64,000 nt of DNA, from contig NW_004190441.2 in the NCBI RefSeq assembly GCF_000224145.3, positions 124,001-188,000 of the forward strand. The letters run 5' to 3'. Below are positions 54,760 through 64,000 of this stretch, one piece after another. Each line of letters begins with the position of its first letter. Within the stretch, counting starts at the first letter, position 1. Source of the DNA: Ciona intestinalis. Its lineage: Eukaryota > Chordata > Ascidiacea > Phlebobranchia > Cionidae. The notes under the pieces are model-generated. The model searched no databases. It saw nothing but the letters and a program-made list of their open reading frames with translations, and had not been told where the DNA came from. The translations under genes and the position numbers were made by a program.

Positions 54760-55661
54760 GCAAGGGGTTTCAGTTCATACTGCTTGTGTTCCCACTAGTA
54801 TATATAATCATTGTGTCTTATATACCCGGTAATATTAATCTAAAGTTGCACCATTCATAACCATGCAGATGTATTCCCCATGTCCTTATATAATGCAGTA
54901 CGCTTCATGTGCCTTATATAAATTGCAGCTGTGTCTTACGTGGTCGCTGCTTGTTATGCCGCCTATAATTGCAAGCCGAATGTTAACTGTACATAATATG
55001 ACATTAAACCAGATGCAACATAATAATACACGTGTTATAAATATCCGCTACCGGTTAAAGAACTTCTTACATTAACACTAAGATTCACTTTGAACAAAGG
55101 CAAAGGTCACCCGACACTTTTACGTAACACCCTATTATAGCACGATCGCATTCAAAATCGAGTTTTTCTTGACAAGTGCGCCAGTGTTTCCGGGTGCCAG
55201 ACATCTGCAGCTCACTGTTTTAAATCTGTAACCTTAAAGTTAAATAGAAATATATTTGGAAACACTTTTTCACTGATGGTCGATCCATTCACTCCAGGCG
55301 TGTCCATTCAACCGCGTCCGGTGATACACCGTGTGGAGTTATTAAGTTTAGACAGAACTTGTTTAGCAAACAATAAAAAAGCGGAATTGCAAAAGTATGA
55401 AATAAAACTGATACTTAGAGGAAAGGTATTAGATAAAATGACTGCATTTCAATATTTGTTCGCCAAAAATAAAATTATTAAATATAATATATTTTTGATG
55501 GATTTGGAAGTTGCAGCAGCATTACTATAATGGCGAATACAAAAGCGGTTTGTGGTTTTTAGCATTTTGCCTTAAAGTATTTTTTTATTTTTTTTCTGTA
55601 GATTTTATTTGAAATGATTTAAAACTTTACGGATGTATTAAAGTAAAACCACAACCCAAGG
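54760..55661. other. Spacer between transglutaminase and the 12-helix protein gene
   Basis: No gene is supported. An 84-codon frame at 55276-55530 has no features that I trust. A T-rich run ending TTTTTTTCTGTAG at about 55588-55601, 60 bp before the next ATG, may be a UTR or leader acceptor. Confidence 0.4.
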
Positions 55662-58600
55662 ATGGGAAAAAACAAAGTAGACAATGATGAAAGCGGCGGT
55701 CAACAAAAATGCGGTAAGTATGGTCTTATGTATAGTAGGTTAGGTAAGATGGTTCATGTTTTCACTTTCATGTATCGTCACATTTGGTAGCAAACAAACA
55801 TATTTGCCGAGTTATATAACGTAGCTCACGACTCAAGATCGTTCTTAATTGTTAAAACACGATTAAAAACCATGAGATATTACGTGGTAACGGTAACCTT
55901 TCCCCGGCAGCGCTTAGGTCATTTTTTAAAACATTTTCCAATCACAAACATATAACATATATGAGCCCAAAAAATTGACCGTCAGCAAATATTTGTACTT
56001 GAACCAGTAGTGACGTTTGTTTGTATCCGCTTGACTTACAGTCCGTTTCAAACCCTCTCATCCATATCCACACAGCTTATGCTTTGTTCTGTACAATAGG
56101 GACCAAGGAAATAGCCGGGTAGACTATGCCCGTGAAGTTTCTATAAAACACATATTGTAGGGTGGGGTAAGATGGAACACCTTTATATTCTATTTTCTCG
56201 TTCCATTTGGTAGTGAATAAATAACATTCATAAAATTATAAAACCGTATCCTTACAACTCCTATAGACCGTTGTTAGCTGTTTAAAACAAGATCAGGGTG
56301 TTTGGATATCGTGTGCTAAAGGTATCCTATCTCCCCCACCGTACTAAAACACCAATCGGGCTTAACTGCGGCATAAACCACGCCACAGTTGGTTGAAACG
56401 AGTAATTTATCAACTACTTATTTGACTACACGAATATGGCTTTATTTTCATCTTTAACTATAATGACTAATTAAAGAAATATAAACACATAAAGTAAATC
56501 CTTGTATTTACAGGATCCACAACCCGACACGATGTTGTAACCTGGGTGTTTTCCATGTTGTTTATCATTGCTTGGCTTGGCTGCATGTGGGCGTGGGGTA
56601 AGTTGCATTCAGTGTTTACGACCTTCATATTATTCTTGGTTTGTTCATATTATTATTTTTAGCGCAAAAATAAAGTTTAATACCAAAAGTGATGAAACCA
56701 AAAATATGACCTTTTGGTTTAAACATCACCCGCAATTTCATCTACGTTCAATTAATTGGAAATATGACGCAGAAAGTACAATATTAAGCACGATGGTCAC
56801 GATTATGGTTATTGCGTGCACCCCTTGTACAATGAAGATATATAATACATTATAACATAATTAGCTATGATGTGTCAACGTGACTTTAATCTAGGAAATT
56901 CCAAATTGCAATAAATGTCTTTATTTATAACTTGTTCTGGTGAGGAGCGAATATTTGTGTCACGTAAGTTCACGAAATAATAAAAAGCGGAAAAGTAATC
57001 CTGTTTTTCTTCTTGTTTATGAATGGTAGCTTTTGCAATAGTAAATATATTTATTTTACTTTGGTAAAAGATTCCCATATTTCATCATCACGTTTTTATT
57101 TTACCAACGCTCTTTTAGAGTCGTGAGGCCACGATTAAAAACATCGGTTAATGTTCTTTGTTTACAACCAAATGAGAGGATAAAAGAGAATGCCTCATCT
57201 TTTTCCAACTTAAAATTGTTTTTTTTTCTTATTTAAAATTGTTTCCGTATAGGCGCCTCCAAGGGTTGGAACGCACAGTCGGGCTACACATACGAAAGCG
57301 TGAACAATTCCATGATAAGATTCTTACCTGAACCTTACTTTTGCAATGATACTTCAATACCAGGTTGGGAGGTTTATTTACCTTGTGTGTTTTATATAAG
57401 GATGACAAACAAGGAATATGTCATTGTGTTTTATTGTCATTAGCGATTTTTGTGCGTGATTGTTTTTCTGTATGGCTGATAATTTAGACAACCCACGTTA
57501 TTGCCTATTGGACAGAGACACGTACGCCCGCAACCAACTTAGCCACGGCGCCGGAATATTAATTGCATTTATCCGTGCAAATTGTTTTACAGTTTGAGCT
57601 AATGTATCCTTAAACACTCAATGCTAATAGATTGAGCGCTTACTAATGGGTTGTATCTGAATATACAGCGTACAACACAGGTGTATGCTGGCATGGACAC
57701 AATGTTGTAAATGTTCCCTCCAAAATATGAAGCTTAATGTTTCATAATGAAGGTGGCTCGGGTTTAATATATGTTCGATCACATGTGGTGTAACACAAGA
57801 CAAGGGTCATGAACCTTCTGGTTGTTCCGCAACTCACGGACGAGTGGTCGCTGAAATAAAAGCTGGCCCCAAACGTTCAACATACACCGTATACAGACGA
57901 CCGATAAAATTCAACTTACACCTTCACAACGTAAACCTTTATTCAACGGAATAAACTACAAGATATTCGAATCGCGATGACATCGTTTAATTTAAACACA
58001 GGTCGTTCGGGAGCAGACTGTGTTGGTACTTGGTATTTCTGGAAGCTTCCACCCGACCAAGCAACAATATTAACTCACGCAATCGTGTGGTTGTTCTACT
58101 GCCTTCACCAAGGCTTTATATGGGCGTTAATATACAGAGCTCAACTTACCGTGTCAAGGCGGAAAGATGGCGCGCGTACCAAGAAATACGGGTGAGTTGG
58201 TTTAGCTACGGTTGGCGTGGAAATGACTAACTGAAGACTTAGCAGCAAGCTTGTTGTGAATGAGTTCAACCGGGTATTTGTTACTTTGGTGATTTGAGAT
58301 AATTTGGTCTGTTTCTGTATTCGCTACACTATAGTGGGCTGGGGTAATTAAGACGGTTCAAGTTTTCATTTCTATTTATCGTTCCATTTGATTGTAAACA
58401 AACAATATTTACACGGTCGTATAAACGTATCCCCATGACTCTAAAAGAACGTTGTTAATTGTTAAAAACATGATTGGGAAATATGGGATATTAGTTGCTA
58501 ACGGAATTCACCGTCCCGCATAGTGTATACACCGAACTCCTTAACCCAAACGACTTGGTTTAGGAGTGAAATGCGATGGTTTAATTGGTCGCTACTTGGT

Positions 58601-60793
58601 GTGAACGCTGTGTTTCATATCTTGCATCTGGTACAAACGCATTGGACGTATGATGGAACCGCACAAGACGTCGCAGTTTCATCCTCGCAGGTGATAACCA
58701 ATGCAAATGATTTGTGTTTCCGATGCAAGATTTTAAACATGTAATTTGTATTTGCTTGTCAGCTTTAAAAATGTGTGAATATTTTATCAACTTATTGTTT
58801 AAAAGCGTCACAGCAGTAGCCAAGTAACATTGCACGTTATTTGGGATGCATCGCATGCTTTATTAAAGTTACGTTTGGGTGCGTGTTCTTATACTGTTAC
58901 AGTTGCAAAGTAAAATAAAATATTATTTTCCATAAAATGACATCATCAGTCAATTATTGAAATATATAATTAATCTCCATGTTCAGTTCTAAGTTCATAA
59001 TTTCCCCCAGGCTTCCGTCATTATGATGATTTGTTTTATTCTTTTAATGGAATATCGAGACAGAGGAATTATATTAATGTGGCCGAACCCAAGCTCTGAT
59101 GATAAACTTGCAAAATATCTTCGACTTAATCAAGGTCCCGTACAACTTATACGAAAGTGAGTGACGGGCTATGAACGCATGAAATTTATTTCGTCTTTTA
59201 AAATCTAAGAATGAAATTTGTTTTGGATAAAAGGCGTGACTGTTACACCAGAATTGAATGAAAAACACAATGGAAGTGTGACATCGTGTTTTAACTTCAA
59301 GTGAAAATGTTTAACTGTTATAAAAGATTGGGGTAAGATGGGGCATGTTTGCGTGTTATTTTATCGTCCCGTTTGAACAAAGAATGTTTATAGAATTATA
59401 ACCGTATCCTCACGACTCTAAAAGAGCGTTGGTGATTGTCCAAAAAACAGGATTACGAAATATAGAATTTTATGTGCTAACGGTGTCCCATCTACCTTCA
59501 CGGCAATATGCAATGTTATGACAAAGTTATTATCGGTTATCGGGCAGCTTATGCTTTGAACAAATACATTTTCTATTTCCAGGTATCATGGGTTTATCTT
59601 CTCGTGGGCGACAATATACACATTCTGGTATCATCCCATGGAAAATACATGGGGACATACATTTGGTTTCTTTCACACAGCTATGGTGTTGTTGCAGGGA
59701 AGTCTCATCTACACTGACATGCATCTTAACAGGTTGGTATTGAGATGATGTTGATCGCTTTTATGTAAACTTATTAAGACGGTCCACGTTTTCATTCTCT
59801 TTACCGTCCCATTTAATAGTAAATACAGAATATTCACAGAATTATATAAATATATCCTGATGACTCTAAAAAGAGCGTTGTTAATCGTTAAAAACACAGT
59901 GGAAACTATGTGCTAGGTGTCCCATCTTACCCCAAAGTATTACACTAACTGGCTTACTGGTTCTTAATTGTACCATTTTGTTTCACCATAGATACTGGAG
60001 ATTGTTGAACGAGGTGTGGGTGTTCGCGCATGGTACCGTGATTGCGGTTCAAACCAGCAACCCCGATGTAGCAGGAGGAAGCTCTTTGTGGCCAATATTT
60101 ACATTCGGGTTTGGATTTGTCCTTGCGTTTACACAGGTAAGGTCGTGTGTTATATTTGCACCACATCGTAAACAACGATTAGGAATAACACAACTGCATG
60201 TTCAGGTGTTTAGTTTCCCTTTCTGGAAGAAAATCTCGCCGTATTTTCGAATCATCCCAGTTTTGATATTTCTCACGATCGTTCTTGCGCTTTGTGGGAC
60301 CGTGGTGAAAGGAAAGGAACCGGGTCAAACAGGTTTCAGCCGGATTTACGAAATGTTTTTCATTCCGGCCGAGGAATATATGATGCTCCTCTTTTCATGG
60401 CTGTTCCTTTACATATTTATTCGGATCGAAGCAGCGATCATCGGGGATAAGAAACTAGATTCGAATTATGAAATGTCGCCAACCAAACAGGCGTTCTACC
60501 TCGCTGGTGTGGTGATGGTCTACGCAGCTTTTGTCCTCATCTCATATTTCTGGAGGTTTGCCAACGGTGATATGCTCACACTCATGATCATCTTCGTGTT
60601 CATCTTTTCGTTCGGATGTTGCATCACCGTCATGTTGTTCAAACAGATAATGGGCCCACACCGTAGCATGGTGAGACCTGCATGCGTAGGTAACGCAAGC
60701 CCAACCAAGTTTAGTGAAACCGAGACAACACAGCCGTCCACCAACAGTTCGGTGGGCAACGACAACGGCGCTTACGAAGCCGAATCTTTTTAA
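55662..60793 (+). CDS. Unidentified polytopic membrane protein (about 12 helices, histidine-rich)
   Basis: Nine exons: 55662-55713, 56514-56597, 57253-57363, 58002-58191, 58564-58690, 59011-59156, 59583-59732, 59992-60136, 60206-60793; 530 residues, phases consistent. It starts MGKNKVDNDE, then the first helix TWVFSMLFIIAWLGCMWAW, a Cys-containing luminal loop (PEPYFCNDTSIPG, SGADCVGTW), then helices with many conserved-looking His/Trp residues: HAIVWLFYCLHQGFIWALIY, FHILHLVQTHW, KYHGFIFSWATIYTFWYHPM, TWGHTFGFFHTAMVLLQGSL, NEVWVFAHGTVIAV. Four further helices and a polar Thr/Ser-rich tail follow. His within helices suggests heme or metal binding, but that is inference. I recall similar uncharacterised bacterial membrane proteins with a YHPME..GH..GFF pattern but cannot name the family. 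The last intron is 69 bp, in frame and stop-free, so retention would give 553 residues. Poly(A) signal at 60807. Confidence 0.85.
55731..55910 (+). mobile_element. MITE in intron 1 of the 12-helix gene
   Basis: AGTAGGTTAGGTAAGATGGT with the family interior, ending near CGGTAACCTTTCCCCGGCAG. The right end is diverged. Confidence 0.75.
56157..56346 (+). mobile_element. MITE in intron 1 of the 12-helix gene
   Basis: GTAGGGTGGGGTAAGATGGA to GTATCCTATCTCCCCCACCG then TACTA. Confidence 0.88.
57100..57212 (-). mobile_element. MITE fragment, reverse orientation
   Basis: ACCAACGCTCTTTTAGAGTC, GTTCTTTGTTTACAACCAAA, then ATGCCTCATCTTTTTCCAAC. One end is missing. Confidence 0.7.
57440..57560 (-). mobile_element. 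tRNA-derived SINE, reverse orientation, worn
   Basis: GTGATTGTTTTTCTGTATGG, TGATAATTTAGACAACCC, then ACACGTACGCCCGCAACC and AGCCACGGCGCCGGA, the complement of the SINE head GGCGCCGTGGC. The body is partly deleted. It lies in an intron of the 12-helix gene. Confidence 0.65.
58331..58524 (+). mobile_element. MITE in intron of the 12-helix gene
   Basis: TATAGTGGGCTGGGGTAATT to GGAATTCACCGTCCCGCATA. Both ends are somewhat diverged. Confidence 0.75.
59327..59505 (+). mobile_element. MITE in intron of the 12-helix gene
   Basis: GATTGGGGTAAGATGGGGCA to CGGTGTCCCATCTACCTTCA. Confidence 0.8.
59776..59937 (+). mobile_element. MITE, left end missing
   Basis: AGACGGTCCACGTTTTCATT, then the interior and AGGTGTCCCATCTTACCCCA. 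Confidence 0.75.
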
Positions 60794-60806
60794 CTTTTAA
60801 GTGACG

Positions 60807-60812
60807 AATAAA
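60807..60812 (+). terminator. Poly(A) signal AATAAA of the 12-helix gene
   Basis: 14 bp after the stop codon, giving a very short 3' UTR. Confidence 0.5.
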
Positions 60813-60929
60813 AGGTTATTGTGCACCAGTGTTACTTTTAAGTTTAACCCGCTCTTGAAATTTGTTACCGAGCAAAATAATTACCCACAGCTACAGATTG
60901 CGAAAATGTTCCCTATTTAATATTAATAT

Positions 60930-61110
60930 AGTATTGTGGGGTAAGATGGGATACCGTTAGCACACAATATCCCATATTCCCTAATCGTGTTTTAGACAGC
61001 AATTAACAACTTTCTTTTAGTTTAGATAAGTAATAATAATTTAGTAAATATTTTTTGTACTTCTAAATGATACTGAATAAAAACATGGGCCATCTTACCC
61101 CACTCTACTG
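60930..61110 (-). mobile_element. MITE, reverse orientation, intergenic
   Basis: GTATTGTGGGGTAAGATGGG, CACACAATATCCCATATTCC, then ATGGGCCATCTTACCCCACT then CTACT. The spacer around it (60813-61608) also holds a 98-bp repeat fragment at about 61370-61430 and is otherwise empty. Confidence 0.8.
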
Positions 61111-61608
61111 CTTACCAAATCACCACATTGTTACAATCTTGTGGATTATTTACATCGTGGAGATTTGCGCCTATAAATGCTACTTCACCTAATTGCTTGT
61201 TTTTTGTATTCTGTGTAAATGTTTTTTTCTACGTTGCGACACGCCAAGGGTCGTGGCCAGGGTTTGCAATTTAGTATGGGAGCAATTTCACGTTGCACAA
61301 CTTGTCTGCTATGTAATTTAATACGTCAGCTAAGTTAGTTGCTTTTTGCATGTGTTTGTTGTGGTTTATGAAACACCCGAGTTATAACGACTGTTCTTGC
61401 CCTATTAGAAGGATAAATAGGTTGCATTAACTCATTTTAAATACCACCATGATAACCAGAAGAAATTTGAATGAAAAGCAAAATAAGTTCAGAAGTCCAC
61501 TGAGTAAAATTTATAAATAATATCGCAATAAAGAATTTGAAATTTAAAGGAAAACATACGATGTATGACAAGTCTCGAGCCACGATACAAAGAGAAGAAA
61601 AACATTAA

Positions 61609-62789
<1,181 letters not shown>

Positions 62790-63280
62790 TCCTTAAAAAA
62801 CGAACTTTACGTTAAGTTTCTTCGTTTACCTTCCAGTTCCAACTTCCCGCTTGCTACATATTACACGCCAGTTTATACACACAACTGGAAACAAACTTTT
62901 TCTTTTGATACTTATTTAATTTAGGTTTGGTTATATTCTTTTTGCAAAAACAAATAAATTTAACACACTAAGGGTATATCCCGTATTCTCAGCAATATTA
63001 TATGCATTGCACTTAGAATTCTAACTGGTGGGCAATTGAATTTAGTATTTTCGCATTAGAAAAAGGCTAATGCAGACGTGTTCAAAATTTACTTAGCCTA
63101 ATGTAGTTTATATTGTGCTAGCAGGATCGTTAAATATAAATATAAACAATGCTTTAGTTTGAACCCATTTTATTTTAGAATGGCTGACGATTAAAACTAA
63201 TTAACTGTTCCGTGTTGTCGGAATTCGCTTTATTATAAATTATCCACTGAGACATTTCTAAGTATCTAACGGCAACGGCA
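62790..63280. promoter_or_regulatory. Divergent promoter region between MDP1 and MINDY3
   Basis: 491 bp separate the two start codons. It is AT-rich and no specific motif can be supported. Promoter role is inferred from the head-to-head layout. Confidence 0.45.
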
Positions 63281-64000
63281 ATGGACAGCCCGGAAAACGA
63301 GCTTGATAAGAAGTTACTTGCGTTGGTTTGGGGAGAGAATATGTCTGATACTATATTCCAGAGGTGGTCACAAGGTATGGCTGTATTGACTTGTAATCAC
63401 TGCTGTTGATGTATATTGTACAATGTCCAACAAGCATCAATCATATCCTGGGTATTTTGCAAAAGGCTGCAACTTTCAGCAAACCCTGAATTTTCAATTG
63501 TAACAGCGCATTGTCCTTAAAATGTTGTAGGACAAATACAAAGCTTCTTTTGCGGTTAACCCATTTTGTTGTCGCAACCCCTGAAATTTTATAAACTCAC
63601 TACCAAACTGGACTCTGCATTGTCATATGTCAGGCATTGGGTGTTTTACATTTATTGGCAGGTCCAATGTTGGCAAGTCAAGTAAATTTAATTTACAGCT
63701 ATTTTGTAGTTATAGCAGCATAGGTTACATGTTCATCAGCAAACTTTATTTGGATATCTGTAAGCAGTCTGGGTGTTGGGATAATGAGCCAAATTCTTCT
63801 CAAATTCGAGGCCCTTAAACTATATCATCCATATAGAATTGAATATAGTTGTACATTATTGTTACACCAATGTAATTACACAGGATTTGAATGGAGTCCC
63901 GATGAAAAATGCGCGTTGGTCCAACATGCAGGAGGACCATGCGCTGTTATTGCTCCAATGCAAGGATTTCTTCTCAAAAATATTTTGTTTAAAATTGACG
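63281..64000 (+). CDS. MINDY3: MINDY3 (FAM188A) deubiquitinase, 5' end only
   Basis: Exon 1 is 63281-63374 (MDSPENELDKKLLALVWGEN, then DTIFQRWSQG), and exon 2 runs from 63884 to the window edge (FEWSPDEKCALVQHAGGPCA, VIAPMQGFLLKNILF). Both match the start of human MINDY3: LVWG, SDTIFCRWTQGF and the catalytic-Cys motif GGPCAVIAPVQ. MINDY proteins are cysteine proteases that trim Lys48-linked ubiquitin chains. The join is phase 1. Only about the first 70 residues are in the window. The intron between holds a copy of the TATATGGGTGAGGT-type repeat near 63760-63840. Confidence 0.93.
63760..63840 (-). repeat. 'TATATGGGTGAGGT'-family dispersed repeat
   Basis: TCTGGGTGTTGGGATAATGA through CATCCATATAGAATTGAATA, reverse orientation, in MINDY3 intron 1. 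A similar copy is at about 40545-40625 in MRTO4 intron 3. Confidence 0.6.

Noticed and set aside
55276-55530. An 84-codon ORF between transglutaminase and the 12-helix gene
   Set aside because: AT-rich composition, no recognisable features, no splice or family support.

Overview
This window looks like nuclear DNA of a tunicate, most likely a Ciona-type sea squirt. That is inferred from intron-rich but compact animal genes, short introns, a chordate gene set (a fringe glycosyltransferase, a CRTAP-like collagen-modification protein, DNMT3, RFWD3, an SLC18B1-like transporter), and several families of small dispersed repeats. Exons below were joined by hand from GT/AG (once GC/AG) sites, reading-frame phase and remembered family sequences. 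No alignment was run.

Layout, left to right. 1-475: the end of a 98-bp tandem repeat array. 1217-3796 (-): an intronless nucleotidyltransferase-like/TPR gene. 4756-12194 (-): a RING gene of the RFWD3 type whose long first intron holds, on the opposite strand, a complete six-exon type I membrane protein gene (6824-11361, +) that I could not name. 12530-14381: a foldback-type transposon with long inverted arms of minisatellite and a 9-bp target duplication, beside a short unidentified membrane-protein ORF (-). 15005-16130 (+): an intronless BHMT gene with one frame break. 17073-22093 (-): an 11-exon SLC18B1-like transporter, divergent from a 17-exon DNMT3 gene (22794-30240, +). 31002-31436 (-): BUD31. 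32197-33444 (-): CRTAP-like. 33873-34320: a hAT-type MITE. 35148-36104 (+): fringe. 37082-38566 (+): ASCC1, with a GC-AG intron. 38788-40963 (-): MRTO4.

Right part. 44341-54759 (+): a 14-exon transglutaminase with an intact Cys-His-Asp triad and an N-terminal segment resembling the extreme N terminus of cyclic-nucleotide phosphodiesterases such as PDE11. 55662-60793 (+): a 9-exon, roughly 12-helix, histidine-rich membrane protein of unknown function. 61609-62789 (-): MDP1 phosphatase, divergent from MINDY3 (63281 onward, +, cut by the window end).

The genes are mostly unrelated housekeeping or developmental loci and show no shared pathway. Three head-to-head pairs (unknown ORF/BHMT, SLC18B1-like/DNMT3, MDP1/MINDY3) have spacers of about 0.44-0.7 kb. 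Repeats are strongly partitioned. A tRNA-derived SINE and an associated 98-bp tandem repeat dominate the first 40 kb, while a different MITE with ends like GGGTGGGGTAAGATGGGACA occurs about 19 times between 36 and 61 kb, mostly in introns. The items most worth a second look are the foldback element, the nested receptor gene, the SINE-satellite linkage, the phosphodiesterase-like segment on the transglutaminase, a duplicated in-frame splice donor in DNMT3, and the unnamed 12-helix protein.
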